A stretch of DNA of 64,000 nt from Streptomyces sp. Je 1-369 (GCF_026810505.1 NZ_CP101750.1:5575501-5639500), one strand, 5' to 3'; positions 33,322 through 41,761 are shown, counted from the first letter of the stretch. A program made the numbers and translations. The notes: generated from the letters alone by a model not told the origin.

Positions 33322-33926
33322 GGCCCGTTGGTTGTCGCAGTGACCGTGGGCAGACCCTCCCCATCTACATCTGGTTGACCGGCATCCTGCTCTTCGTTGC
33401 CCTAGCCTTCTTCGCCTTTGCGCAGGCTGCATCGGCGCGGAACGGAGCGCAATCCGCTGCGGATGCTGCGGCGCTGGCCGCGTCACAGGACGCCAGGGAT
33501 GAACTTCTCGATGGACTCGAGCTGTCCATACGCGAGGGTGACGAATGGCTCGACTGGCTCACCGGTGACAAAATCACAGGCGGCGGAGCGCGGGACGCGG
33601 CCGAGGCGCTGGCCGCGGACAATGACGCCACCGTTATCGGGTTCGGCCCAGCGGAAGTCAACGGCTATCCGGGTTTCCGGGCTGAGATCGAAACCACGTA
33701 CACCGTCGGAGACACGATCATCCCCGGGACCGAGTCCAAGCACGCCAAAGCCGAAGCCACTGCCGTCATCAAACCGCGTTGCGAAGCGGCCCCGTCGGCC
33801 GACCGGGAAGATGTCATGGAATTCGACTGCGACGGCGGTGACTCCTTTGAGATCGACCCGGACGATTTCCAGGCGGGAGACTTGCCGGATGCGTCCGTTC
33901 TGTTCTCTGTCCACTTGGCCGACTGA
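33318..33926 (+). CDS. TadG-like pilus protein, no standard start codon
   Basis: The frame encodes CRSDRGQTLPIYIWLTGILLFVALAFF, a typical TadG/TadE-like N-terminal TM, followed by AQAASARNGAQSAADAAALAASQDARDEL and a soluble acidic domain to 33926. Between the TM and the first upstream stop-free stretch there is no ATG, GTG or TTG in frame near the expected N-terminus. The only candidate at the right place is CTG 33318, which overlaps the pilin stop as CTGA, mimicking ATGA coupling. Either CTG is used or the start has been lost by mutation or a sequencing error. From CTG the protein is 202 residues. Confidence 0.7.
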   Translation: MRPVGCRSDRGQTLPIYIWLTGILLFVALAFFAFAQAASARNGAQSAADAAALAASQDARDELLDGLELSIREGDEWLDWLTGDKITGGGARDAAEALAADNDATVIGFGPAEVNGYPGFRAEIETTYTVGDTIIPGTESKHAKAEATAVIKPRCEAAPSADREDVMEFDCDGGDSFEIDPDDFQAGDLPDASVLFSVHLAD

Positions 33927-33958
33927 CCGGCTTTCGACGAAAGAGGGAGGCCGCACCC

Positions 33959-34549
33959 ATGAGCACTCGTCGCACCTTGGTGGCCCGCAGGGTAATGACC
34001 GCTGTGGCGATCACAACTGGGTTGGTCCTGACGGTCGCCGGCTGCGGTGGTGGCGGAGGAGATGACAAAGCGGACAAGAAAGCCACCCCCTCCGCTTCCG
34101 AAAAGGACGGTGATGACGACAAGGGCGACGCCCCGGCTCCCGAAGCGGACCAGGCACTGGCCGAGGTCAAGAGCAACGGCATCGCGCTCACCGTTACTTC
34201 GGCGTCCCGTGACGAGGGTGGTTTCCTGACCGTCAGCGGCAAGGTGACGAACGGCACGTCAGGCATCTGGGTCGGCAGCGAGTGGCGCAGCGACGAGAAC
34301 GAGCTCAAGAAGAACGGCGGGTCCTTGGCCGGCGCGAGCATCATCGACCAGCAGGGGAAGAAGAAGTACCTGGTTCTCAGGGACACCACGGGACGCTGTC
34401 TGTGCACAAAGTTCGAAGGCGGCATCAATCGGAGTCAGTCCGTGGATTGGTACGCCCAATTCCCTGCACCGCCTGAGGGCACCTCCAAGGTGCAGTTCCA
34501 GGTGCCCACCATGCCTCCAGCTGCCCTAGAGATCTCCGAGGGTGAGTAG
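33959..34549 (+). CDS. Secreted lipoprotein of unknown function in Tad locus
   Basis: A 196-residue protein with a lipoprotein signal peptide (RRVMTAVAITTGLVLTVAGC, lipobox VAGC, Cys30), then a disordered Gly/Asp/Lys/Pro linker (31-65) and a beta-rich domain with IALTVTSASRDEGGFLTVSGKVTNGTSG and RDTTGRCLCTKF (a possible CxC). It would be anchored to the outer face of the membrane. AGGGAGG lies about 10 bases before ATG 33959. It follows the TadG-like gene by 32 bases and precedes the OmpA-domain gene by 4, so it belongs to the operon. Confidence 0.8.
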   Translation: MSTRRTLVARRVMTAVAITTGLVLTVAGCGGGGGDDKADKKATPSASEKDGDDDKGDAPAPEADQALAEVKSNGIALTVTSASRDEGGFLTVSGKVTNGTSGIWVGSEWRSDENELKKNGGSLAGASIIDQQGKKKYLVLRDTTGRCLCTKFEGGINRSQSVDWYAQFPAPPEGTSKVQFQVPTMPPAALEISEGE

Positions 34550-34553
34550 CCCC

Positions 34554-35201
34554 ATGGCCCGCGACCAGCTCACCCGAACCGCAATGCTCGCCGCCGCCCT
34601 CACCACCCTGATCCTCATCGCCCCGTCGGCCCACGCCGACGACGACCCCCCCGCCCCACCCGGCAGCACCACCACCTCCCCACCCCCCGAAGTCGACTCC
34701 GCCAGCCCGGGGCTGAAGTTGGCCGACGGGGCGACGCTCGCGCCCGCGAAGGTGCTGGACATCAAGTCCGTCGTCGAGGATCTCGGCGGCGAGGAGCGCC
34801 GCGAGGACACCAATACCGACGTGAAGTTCGCGCTGCAGGCGGAGGTGCTGTTTCCCAAGGACAGCCCGAACCTGAACCCCGAGGCGAACGCGCGGATCAA
34901 GGCGATCGCGGAGGAGGCCGAGGCCCAGAACGCCACGGACGTCCGCGTCTTCGGCTTCACGGACAGCCTCGGCTCCTACAGCCACGGCAAGAAACTCTCC
35001 CGCGAACGCGCGGAAGCCGTCCACGACAGGCTCGCGAGCTACCTCGGCCCGGAGGTCACGTACTCCGTGCGCGGCTACAGCGAGGACTACCCCATCGCGG
35101 ACAACGGCTCCGAGGAGGGCCGCAAGAAGAACCGCCGCGTCGAGGTGTCCTTCCCCCGAGGCGCGACGGACCCCACCCCCGGCACGGAAACCAGCGGCTG
35201 A
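34554..35201 (+). CDS. Secreted OmpA-family domain protein
   Basis: A 215-residue protein with signal peptide (LAAALTTLILIAPSAHA), a Pro/Thr/Ser linker (about 30-50) and a C-terminal OmpA/MotB peptidoglycan-binding domain (about 95-205) including EVLFPKDSPNLNPEANARIKAIAEEA, VFGFTDSLGSYSHGKKLSRERAEAVHDRLAS and NRRVEV with the conserved arginine. In Gram-positives such domains attach to cell-wall peptidoglycan, here probably anchoring the pilus apparatus to the wall. ATG 34554 is preferred; GTG 34542 overlaps the lipoprotein gene. It is the last clear gene of the Tad run. Confidence 0.85.
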   Translation: MARDQLTRTAMLAAALTTLILIAPSAHADDDPPAPPGSTTTSPPPEVDSASPGLKLADGATLAPAKVLDIKSVVEDLGGEERREDTNTDVKFALQAEVLFPKDSPNLNPEANARIKAIAEEAEAQNATDVRVFGFTDSLGSYSHGKKLSRERAEAVHDRLASYLGPEVTYSVRGYSEDYPIADNGSEEGRKKNRRVEVSFPRGATDPTPGTETSG

Positions 35202-35319
35202 GCCCCAGACACGCCCCCCCGTCGCGTCGCCGAACAGCAACCTGATCGCCGCCCGGGCGCGCCGAGCCACCGCCAAAACCAAGATGTGCCCCACGCGCCT
35301 CGGATGTCAGGATTGCCCC

Positions 35320-36177
35320 ATGAGCTCCACGAACAGCGATCCCGCAGGCCAGGACGGCCAGGACGGCCAGGACGGCCAGGACGGCCAGGACGGCCAGAAC
35401 CCAGTCCCCCGCGCCTTCGACGACCTCGTGGCCGAAGCCGAGGCCGCGCCGACCGAGGGGTGGGACTTCTCCTGGTTCGAGGGGCGGGCCACCGAGGCGC
35501 GGCCCTCGTGGCGGTACGCGGAGTCGATGGCCCAGCGGCTCGCCCGCGCCTCCGCGAGCCTCGACATCCAGACCGGCGGCGGCGAAGTGCTCGCCTCCGC
35601 CGCCACGCTGCCTCCGCTCGCCGTCGCCACGGAAGGCTGGCCCGCGAACGTCGCGAAGGCCACCGCCCTGCTGCACCCGTGCGGCGTCGTGGTCGTCGCA
35701 TCGCCGGAGGACGCGCCGCTGCCGTTCGCCGACGGCGCGTTCGACCTCGTCACCAGCCGCCACCCGGTCAAGCCCCACTTCGACGAGATCGCCCGCGTGC
35801 TGCGGCCCGGCGGTGCGTACTTCGCGCAGCACGTCGGGCCCGCCAGCGTCTTCGAGGTCGTCGAGTACTTCCTCGGCCCGCAACCCGAGGACGTCAGGAA
35901 CGCCCGCCACCCGGAGCAGGAGCGCGCCGAGGCCGAGTCCGCGGGGCTCGACCTCGTGGACCTGCGGATGGAGCGGCTGCGGATGGAGTTCCACGACATC
36001 GGCGCGGTCGTCCACTTCCTGCGCAAGGTGGTGTGGATGGTTCCGGGGTTCACCGTGGAGGCGTACCGGCCGCGGCTGCGCGAGCTCCACGACCGCATCC
36101 AGGCGGAAGGGCCCTTCGTGGCCCACAGCTCGCGGCACCTCTTCGACCTCCGCAAGCCGGTACTGTCGAACGCGTAG
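35320..36177 (+). CDS. SAM-dependent methyltransferase, class I
   Basis: A 285-residue cytosolic protein. After a low-complexity N-terminus (GQD repeats), a Rossmann-type methyltransferase domain follows: LDIQTGGGEVLA (motif I, D/G-rich), VVVASPEDAPLPFADGAFDLVTSRHPV (post-I and motif II) and the family signature VLRPGGAYFAQHVGP. The C-terminal region VPGFTVEAYRPRLRELHDRI is typical of an actinobacterial subgroup of unknown substrate. ATG 35320 is used; a TG-rich sequence precedes it without a strong site. It is separated from the pilus genes by 118 bases and probably has its own promoter. Confidence 0.83.
   Translation: MSSTNSDPAGQDGQDGQDGQDGQDGQNPVPRAFDDLVAEAEAAPTEGWDFSWFEGRATEARPSWRYAESMAQRLARASASLDIQTGGGEVLASAATLPPLAVATEGWPANVAKATALLHPCGVVVVASPEDAPLPFADGAFDLVTSRHPVKPHFDEIARVLRPGGAYFAQHVGPASVFEVVEYFLGPQPEDVRNARHPEQERAEAESAGLDLVDLRMERLRMEFHDIGAVVHFLRKVVWMVPGFTVEAYRPRLRELHDRIQAEGPFVAHSSRHLFDLRKPVLSNA
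35347..35400 (+). repeat. In-frame 9-bp tandem repeat (Gly-Gln-Asp)
   Basis: Five perfect copies of GGCCAGGAC and a sixth with one change lie in the 5' end of the methyltransferase gene, encoding GQD repeats. Copy-number change would keep the reading frame. Confidence 0.95.
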
Positions 36178-36224
36178 GAACGCGTGGGAACGCGTAAGTG
36201 GGTGGTGAGGGCGAGGAGTTGGCC

Positions 36225-36584
36225 GTGGCGAAGCGCAGTGAACCGTACGCCTGCGGGCTGGACGCCGCGGTGGACGTCGTCGGCAGCAAGTGGAAGCCGC
36301 TGATCCTCTGGGCGCTGCACGCCGGTACGACGCTGCGCTTCGGCGAGCTCAGACGGCACATCGCCGGCGTGAGCGAGAAGGTGCTGAGCCAGCAGCTCCG
36401 GGAGCTGGAGGCCGACGGCATCGTGCACCGCGAGGTCTACCGCGAAGTGCCGCCGAAGGTCGAGTACTCACTGACCGCCCTCGGCGAATCCCTCAACACG
36501 GCTCTGGTGCCCCTGGGGTTGTGGGGGGACGAGCACATGCGGCAGGTGATGGCGAACAAGGCCGCGGCGGACAGCGCCGCCTAA
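36225..36584 (+). CDS. HxlR-family winged-helix regulator
   Basis: A 119-residue protein with the HxlR signature: CGLDAAVDVVGSKWKPLILWALHAGTTLRFGELRRHIAGVSEKVLSQQLRELEADGIVHREVYREVPPKVEYSLTALG. The near-N-terminal cysteine is the residue that senses thiol-reactive or aldehyde signals in several relatives. GTG 36225 has GAGGAG 6 bases away; GTG 36198 is in frame but weaker. It lies 47 bases after the methyltransferase. Its target is unknown; HxlR proteins commonly control an adjacent oxidoreductase. Confidence 0.88.
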   Translation: MAKRSEPYACGLDAAVDVVGSKWKPLILWALHAGTTLRFGELRRHIAGVSEKVLSQQLRELEADGIVHREVYREVPPKVEYSLTALGESLNTALVPLGLWGDEHMRQVMANKAAADSAA

Positions 36585-37240
36585 TAGCGCTCACCGCTCA
36601 CCGCTCAGCGCTTAGCGGTTGCAAGCGGGCGGAACGGACTAACGGCGTGCACCTGCGTGTATCGGTACGCATCGGCACGTACATCCCGAACTCGAAGCCT
36701 TGATTCCGCATCGTTATCAATACTGGCTCGTTCCGCCCATGATCCTCACGTAAGTTCAGACCAAGGCTAATTCGCGTGAGCAAACCGCGCGTGCGGTGCC
36801 GCGCGGTGGAGGGGGTCGCGCGGCACCGCGAGCCGTCACTCCGCACCCCGCCCGGCAGTGCCCACAGGGCCCACGGCGCCGTCCACGACGACCCGCCCAC
36901 CCCGGCGTACGCCCCACCGCGCCATCGCCCCGGCCGCATCGTCCGGCCGGACCGCACGCGCCACTCGCGGTCGAGGTACGCAGGCCCCGCCGACGCGTTC
37001 GGGGCGAGGCCGGGATCTCCAGGGGGATCGGCGGGGTCCGCGAAAGGGTGGGTACCTTCATCGTCGCCCTGCCCGCGAAATTCGCGGCCCGGTACTCCGG
37101 CGCGTCAAGCACGTGACGTCCGAGGGGTCCCTCTTGCGGGTTAGCGCCGCGCCCGGCCGAAACTCGCCCTCGAACCCGCGATTCCGCCGGTAGAACGGGA
37201 TCGCGCAGTCGTCGGCCGCTCTCGGAGAGTAGTTGTGGGG
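36585..37240. other. Gene-poor region, possibly with decayed coding sequence
   Basis: No gene is convincing here. On the reverse strand, 37112 to about 37000 reads protein-like (VLDAPEYRAANFAGR...) with high third-position G+C, and the same character continues from about 37080 to 36760 in another reverse frame (FADPADPPGDPGLAPNASAG), as if one frameshift separated two halves of an old gene. A 15-bp palindrome CCGCGAAATTCGCGG lies at about 37073-37088. The forward frames are Arg-rich shadows. Confidence 0.35.
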
Positions 37241-37333
37241 CGCCAATGCACCCAGCAGCACTTACGAAGGGTTATGGTGGAAACCCCCCCTCGGGCCGGT
37301 CCGTCTCCCCCCCACGGACCGGCCCGATTTTTT
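37225..37333 (+). ncRNA. Candidate structured small RNA or attenuator leader
   Basis: Before the strong terminator at 37291-37333 there are nested small hairpins: CTCTCGGAGAG near 37218, TGGG/CCCA near 37232-37251, and GGGTT/AACCC (37269-37273 with 37282-37286). A short ORF could begin at ATG 37242. The arrangement of small hairpins, T-run terminator and a gene start 86 bases later fits either an independent sRNA or an attenuator for the following membrane-protein gene. The 5' end is a guess. Confidence 0.4.
37291..37333 (+). terminator. Strong intrinsic terminator with T-run
   Basis: A perfect 14-bp stem (37291-37304 with 37314-37327, arm TCGGGCCGGTCCGT) has a C-rich 9-base loop and is followed by TTTTTT. 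It is the most canonical rho-independent terminator of the window, yet has no protein gene directly upstream on this strand. Confidence 0.92.
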
Positions 37334-37419
37334 GTGCCACGGGGCGCGGCAGGTTTTCGCTCCACGGGCCCGGTGGCTGAAGGCCTGCGGAAGATCGACA
37401 TCCAGTTATCGTCAGGGAC

Positions 37420-37989
37420 ATGTCGAACCAATTCCCCCCGCCGCCCGGCCCTCCCCAGCCCGACCCTCCCCACCAGCCAGGCCCGCCGCCCGAGGCCGGT
37501 CCTCCGCCGCAGTCCGGCCTCCCCACGTACACCGGCCCCGCCCAGGACCCCGCCCACGCGTACGGGCAGGGATACGGGCAGGGATATGGACAGGGGTACG
37601 GGTACGGCTACGGGCAGGCTCCGATGTGGCCGCTTCAGATGCCCGGCGTCGTCCGCGCCGCGCAGATCGTCATCTGGGTGCTCGCCGGTCTCACCATCGT
37701 CGGCAGCGTCATGCTGATAGCCATAGCCAACCCGGAGACGGGCGGCGCCGCGCTCGGCGTGAACGTCTGTCTCCTCGTCGCCGCCGGTATGGCCTTCTGG
37801 TTCGGCAGCGCGGGCCACGGCATCCGCGTGACGTGCATCGTCCTGATGAGCGTGCAGATCCTCTTCGGGCTCGGCGGCGCGGCCGGGGGCAACCCGGGCG
37901 GTCTGCTGCCGATGCTCGGCGCGGTCGCCGCGGTGATCCTGCTCTCGCAGAGCGCCGCGGGCGCCTGGTTCAAGCGCCCGCGCGCCTGA
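37420..37989 (+). CDS. Membrane protein with Pro/Gly/Tyr-rich N-terminal region
   Basis: A 189-residue protein. Residues 1-68 are disordered: a proline-rich stretch and then YGQGYGQGYGQGYGYGYGQ repeats. Three to four TM segments follow (about 78-98 AAQIVIWVLAGLTIVGSVML, 108-128, 133-150 and 160-178). This layout is common in actinobacterial membrane proteins of unknown role, with the cytoplasmic repeat region as a possible interaction or phase-separating tail. ATG 37420 has CAGGGAC upstream. It is 86 bases downstream of the T-run terminator. Confidence 0.75.
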   Translation: MSNQFPPPPGPPQPDPPHQPGPPPEAGPPPQSGLPTYTGPAQDPAHAYGQGYGQGYGQGYGYGYGQAPMWPLQMPGVVRAAQIVIWVLAGLTIVGSVMLIAIANPETGGAALGVNVCLLVAAGMAFWFGSAGHGIRVTCIVLMSVQILFGLGGAAGGNPGGLLPMLGAVAAVILLSQSAAGAWFKRPRA

Positions 37990-38033
37990 CACGCCTGACA
38001 CGCCCGACACGCCCGACACGCCCGACACGCCCG
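37983..38033 (+). repeat. 9-bp tandem repeat after the membrane-protein gene
   Basis: About five and a half copies of CGCC(T/C)GACA, the first two with T and the rest with C, cover the stop codon region of the membrane-protein gene and run to the terminator. Confidence 0.9.
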
Positions 38034-38048
38034 TGACGGACACGGAAA

Positions 38049-38083
38049 AGCCCCGGGCGGGACACGCGCCTCCGCCCGGGGCT
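38049..38083. terminator. Bidirectional terminator
   Basis: A perfect 12-bp stem (38049-38060 with 38072-38083, arm AGCCCCGGGCGG) with an 11-base loop and an AAAA run on its left side lies between convergent genes. Confidence 0.85.
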
Positions 38084-38109
38084 CCCTCACGTCCCGCCCC
38101 CCGGCCGGT

Positions 38110-39147
38110 TCAGCCCCGCCCGGCCCAGATGTTGGTGCCCGGCGTCGACACCGCGAACGTGTCGATCGCGGAGAGCTCGGCGTCCGTCAGCTTCGGGCCC
38201 GCGAGCGCCGCCACGTTCTCCTCCAGCTGCTTGACGCTGGACGCGCCGATCAGCGCCGACGTCATCCGCTCGTCACGGAGCACCCAGTTGAGGGCGAGCT
38301 GGGCCAGGGACTGGCCGCGGGCCGCCGCGATGTCGTTGAGGCCGTTGAGACGGCGTACGACCTCGTCACTCAGGAGACCCGGGTCGAGGGACTTGCCCTG
38401 CGTCGCGCGCGAACCCTCCGGGATGCCCTTCAGGTACTTGTTCGTGAGCAGGCCCTGCGCGAGCGGCACGAAGGAGATGCAGCCCATACCGGCCGTCTCC
38501 AGGGTGTCGAGCAGGCCGTCTTCCTCGGTCCAGCGGTTGATCATCGAGTACGACGGCTGGTGGATGAGCGCGGGCACGCCCATCTCCCGCAGCAGCCGCG
38601 CCGCTTCCGCGGTCTGCTCGCTGTTGTACGACGACACGCCGACGTAGAGCGCCTTGCCCTGCCGCACCGCGGAGGCGAGGGCGCCCATCGTCTCCTCGAG
38701 CGGGGTGTCGGGGTCGAAGCGGTGGGAGTAGAAGATGTCTACGTAGTCGAGACCCATCCGGTCGAGTGACGCGTCCAGCGACGACAGCAGGTACTTGCGG
38801 CTGCCCCACTCGCCGTACGGGCCGGGGTGCATCAGGTAGCCCGCCTTGGTCGAGATGACCAGCTCGTCGCGGTAGGGAGCGAAATCCTGTGCGAAGAGCT
38901 TGCCGAAGTTGAGCTCGGCGGAACCGGCGGGCGGGCCGTAGTTGTTCGCCAGGTCGAAGTGGGTGACGCCCAGGTCGAAGGCGCGGCGCAGGATCGCGCG
39001 CTGCGTGTCGAGGGCCTTGTCGTCGCCGAAGTTGTGCCAGAGACCGAGCGAGACGGCGGGCAGCTTCAGACCGCTGCGACCCGTACGGCGGTACTCCATT
39101 GAGTCGTACCGGGCCTGTGCCGCGCGATACATAGACGTGTCGTTCAT
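38110..39147 (-). CDS. Aldo/keto reductase (YghZ/Kv-beta-like group)
   Basis: A 345-residue NADPH-dependent TIM-barrel oxidoreductase. Motifs are YRRTGRSGLKLPAVSLGLWHNFG, HFDLANNYGPPAGSAE (catalytic Asp and Tyr), VISTKAGY (Lys), DIFYSHRFD (His) and the cofactor segment FVPLAQGLLTNKYLKGIPEGSRA. The group includes L-glyceraldehyde-3-phosphate reductase, which detoxifies the L-isomer and methylglyoxal. It is divergent from uppS by 128 bases. The ATG at 39147 is used; ATG 39132 is a possible alternative, both with weak ribosome sites. Confidence 0.92.
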   Translation of the reverse strand: MNDTSMYRAAQARYDSMEYRRTGRSGLKLPAVSLGLWHNFGDDKALDTQRAILRRAFDLGVTHFDLANNYGPPAGSAELNFGKLFAQDFAPYRDELVISTKAGYLMHPGPYGEWGSRKYLLSSLDASLDRMGLDYVDIFYSHRFDPDTPLEETMGALASAVRQGKALYVGVSSYNSEQTAEAARLLREMGVPALIHQPSYSMINRWTEEDGLLDTLETAGMGCISFVPLAQGLLTNKYLKGIPEGSRATQGKSLDPGLLSDEVVRRLNGLNDIAAARGQSLAQLALNWVLRDERMTSALIGASSVKQLEENVAALAGPKLTDAELSAIDTFAVSTPGTNIWAGRG

Positions 39148-39275
39148 GGGTACGAAGCTACTTCAGCGTCCTAGTACCCGACTGTGGAGGGACGCTTGAG
39201 CGGCGGTAGGGTGTCGCCCTCGGGGTTGCTCTGGGCGCGCCCCTGGAGACCGCCATCTGCTGGAGGCTGACACAC

Positions 39276-40037
39276 GTGAACCTGCGCGACCTGGTGTACG
39301 GACTTTACGCACGCCGGGTGGAAGGCCGCCTCGACCACGACCAGGTGCCGAAGCACATCGGGGTCATCCTCGACGGCAACCGTCGCTGGGCGAAGGCTGC
39401 GGGCGGGACCACCGCACAGGGCCACCAGGCGGGCGCACACAAGATCGAGGAGTTCCTCGGCTGGTGCGCCGAGACGGACGTCGAGGTCGTCACGCTGTGG
39501 ATGCTCTCGACCGACAACTTCGACCGGCCCGACGACGAGATGAAGCCGCTCCTCGGCATCATCGAGGCCACCGTCCGCTCGCTCGTCGCCGACGGCCGCT
39601 GGCGCGTGCACCACGTCGGCGCGCTCGACCTGCTGCCCGCCCACACCCAGATGGTGATGAAGGAAGCCGAAGAGGCGACCCGCACCAACACCGGGATACT
39701 GGTCAACGTCGCCGTCGGCTACGGCGGCCGCCAGGAGATCGCCGACGCGGTCCGCTCGCTGCTCCTGGAGCAGGCGGACAAGGGCCGCGGCCTGGAGGAG
39801 GTCGCGGAGAGCGTCGACATCGACCAGATCTCCAAGCACCTCTACACCAGCGGCCAGCCGGACCCCGATCTGGTGATCCGAACGAGTGGTGAGCAGCGCC
39901 TCTCCGGGTTCATGCTCTGGCAGTCAGCCCACTCCGAGTACTACTTCTGCGAAGTCTTCTGGCCGGCCTTCCGAAAGGTCGACTTCCTGCGTGCGCTGCG
40001 TGATTACGCGGCCCGCCACCGCCGTTACGGGGGATGA
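39276..40037 (+). CDS. uppS: Isoprenyl transferase (cis-prenyltransferase)
   Basis: A 253-residue enzyme that condenses isopentenyl diphosphate onto farnesyl or shorter allylic diphosphates to make undecaprenyl-type carriers for cell-wall synthesis. It has the catalytic motif HIGVILDGNRRWAK (Asp33), WMLSTDNFDRP, GYGGRQEI and the C-terminal RTSGEQRLSGFMLWQSAHSEYYF (diphosphate-binding arginines, metal-binding Glu). GTG 39276 has GGAGG 7 bases upstream. Actinobacteria have several paralogs of this family with different chain lengths; which one this is cannot be told. Confidence 0.93.
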   Translation: MNLRDLVYGLYARRVEGRLDHDQVPKHIGVILDGNRRWAKAAGGTTAQGHQAGAHKIEEFLGWCAETDVEVVTLWMLSTDNFDRPDDEMKPLLGIIEATVRSLVADGRWRVHHVGALDLLPAHTQMVMKEAEEATRTNTGILVNVAVGYGGRQEIADAVRSLLLEQADKGRGLEEVAESVDIDQISKHLYTSGQPDPDLVIRTSGEQRLSGFMLWQSAHSEYYFCEVFWPAFRKVDFLRALRDYAARHRRYGG

Positions 40038-40368
40038 CTCCGCGCGCCCCTGAGGTCGGGGCCACCCAGAGTTAACCAACGCGTCGTCATATGCCCTGGC
40101 ATGGCTGCGCATGTTCGAGGGAATACCCCTTCCAGGTCGACGTCCGAGCAGTGTCCGACAGGGACGTCGTATCTCAGCGGGCGGCATGGGCCGTCCGCCC
40201 GGGAGGCCCTTTGCACCAGGACGACCGTGTGAGCAGCGCGGGCGACGTGGAGGGCCGGTGCTCGGCCCGCGCAACGCGGCCCGTGACCGGTCCGGTTCAC
40301 GCCCGCCGGATCGCGCCCGGTATCCCTCCCGTCGCTCCCCGACCTCATCCGAGGGGGTACGTCCTTCC
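40038..40368 (+). promoter_or_regulatory. 331-base leader region before the PhoH gene
   Basis: No supported gene. The PhoH frame itself is open back to 40111, but its codons there lack a ribosome site and encode Arg/Pro-rich sequence. Inverted motifs such as CGCGCAACGCG and ACCGGTCCGGT are present around 40275-40295. GAGGGGG at about 40351 is the ribosome site of the downstream gene. No clear promoter was found. Confidence 0.4.
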
Positions 40369-41691
40369 GTGGTGAACAGCACAAAGCGCCGCATGCCCGA
40401 CAGGCGCACCTACGTTCTCGACACCAGCGTCCTGCTGGCCGACCCGAACGCCCTGACCCGCTTCGACGAGCACGAAGTAGTGCTGCCGATCGTCGTGGTG
40501 ACGGAGCTGGAGGCCAAGCGGCACCATCCGGAGCTCGGTTACTTCGCCCGGCAGGCCCTGCGCCTGCTGGACGACTTCCGTATCCGGCACGGCCGCCTGG
40601 ATGCCCCGATCCCCATCGGGGACCTGGGCGGCTCGCTGCGCGTCGAGCTCAACCACTCCGATCCCGGCGTGCTCCCGGCCGGCTACCGGTTGGGGGACAA
40701 CGACTCACGGATTCTCGCCGTAGCACGCAATCTCCAGGCGGAGGGGTACGACGTCACGGTCGTCTCCAAGGACCTGCCGCTCAGGATCAAGGCCTCGTCG
40801 GTGGGGCTCCTCGCCGAGGAGTACCGCGCCGAGCTCGCCATCACGGACTCCGGCTGGACCGGCATGTCCGAACTGACGCTCTCGGGTGAACAGGTGGACC
40901 TCCTCTTCGAAGAGGACACCCTCTACGTCCCCGAGGCGTCGGACCTGCCCGTGCACACGGGCCTCACCATCCAGTCGGAGCGGGGCAAGGCCCTCGGCCG
41001 CGTCACGGCCGAGGGCAACGTCCGGCTCGTGCGCGGCGACCGGGAGGCGTTCGGCCTCAAGGGGCGCAGCGCCGAGCAGCGGGTCGCCCTCGACCTGCTC
41101 CTCGACCCGGACGTCGGCATCGTGTCGATGGGCGGCCGCGCGGGCACCGGCAAGTCGGCGCTCGCACTCTGCGCGGGCCTGGAAGCCGTCCTGGAGCGCA
41201 GGCAGCACCAGAAGGTGATGGTCTTCCGGCCGCTGTACGCGGTGGGCGGGCAGGAGCTCGGCTATCTGCCCGGCACCGAGGCCGAGAAGATGGGCCCTTG
41301 GGCGCAGGCGGTCTTCGACACGCTGGGCTCGGTGGCGGGCAAGGACGTCATCGAGGAGGTCACCGCCCGCGGGATGCTCGAAGTGCTGCCGCTCACCCAC
41401 ATCCGCGGACGCTCGCTGCACGACGCGTTCGTGATCGTGGACGAGGCGCAATCCCTGGAACGGAACGTCCTGTTGACCGTTCTGTCCCGAATCGGGGCGA
41501 ACTCCCGTGTCGTACTGACGCATGACGTGGCGCAGCGCGACAACCTCCGCGTGGGGCGGTACGACGGCGTGGTCGCCGTCGTCGAGAAGCTGAAGGGGCA
41601 TCCGCTCTTCGCCCACGTCACGCTCACGCGCTCGGAGCGGTCGCAGATCGCGGCCCTGGTGACCGAAATGCTGGAGGACGGTCACATCTGA
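40369..41691 (+). CDS. PIN domain-PhoH ATPase fusion protein
   Basis: A 440-residue protein like mycobacterial PhoH2, an RNA helicase/ribonuclease. The N-terminal PIN nuclease domain (about 10-150) has the acidic residues in [19 protein letters not shown] and LGDNDSRIL. The C-terminal PhoH P-loop ATPase (about 230-440) has GRAGTGKSA (from about 255), the Walker [11 protein letters not shown] and LTHDVAQRD. It is expected to unwind and cleave RNA. Tandem GTG codons at 40369 and 40372 are the likely start, after GAGGGGG. No separate antitoxin ORF is evident upstream. It ends at a hairpin. Confidence 0.92.
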   Translation: MVNSTKRRMPDRRTYVLDTSVLLADPNALTRFDEHEVVLPIVVVTELEAKRHHPELGYFARQALRLLDDFRIRHGRLDAPIPIGDLGGSLRVELNHSDPGVLPAGYRLGDNDSRILAVARNLQAEGYDVTVVSKDLPLRIKASSVGLLAEEYRAELAITDSGWTGMSELTLSGEQVDLLFEEDTLYVPEASDLPVHTGLTIQSERGKALGRVTAEGNVRLVRGDREAFGLKGRSAEQRVALDLLLDPDVGIVSMGGRAGTGKSALALCAGLEAVLERRQHQKVMVFRPLYAVGGQELGYLPGTEAEKMGPWAQAVFDTLGSVAGKDVIEEVTARGMLEVLPLTHIRGRSLHDAFVIVDEAQSLERNVLLTVLSRIGANSRVVLTHDVAQRDNLRVGRYDGVVAVVEKLKGHPLFAHVTLTRSERSQIAALVTEMLEDGHI

Positions 41692-41719
41692 GGCGCTTCA
41701 CGGCAGTTGCACCACACAG

Positions 41720-41761
41720 GACGCCGTCCGGCAAAGCGAAGGAGCCTAGCCGGGCGGCGTC
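41720..41761 (+). terminator. Terminator of the PIN-PhoH gene
   Basis: A 13-bp stem (41720-41732 with 41749-41761) with one G-T pair and a 16-base loop begins 29 bases after the stop. Confidence 0.7.

Noticed and set aside
36756..37144. Small genes on either strand in the 36.6-37.2 kb gap
   Set aside because: Forward frames are Arg/Pro-rich. Reverse frames look partly coding but need a frameshift to join, have no good start, and match no family I know; at most a decayed gene.
40369..41691. PIN-PhoH protein as half of a toxin-antitoxin pair
   Set aside because: Mycobacterial phoH2 has a short upstream antitoxin ORF; no comparable small ORF with a ribosome site was seen in 40038-40368.
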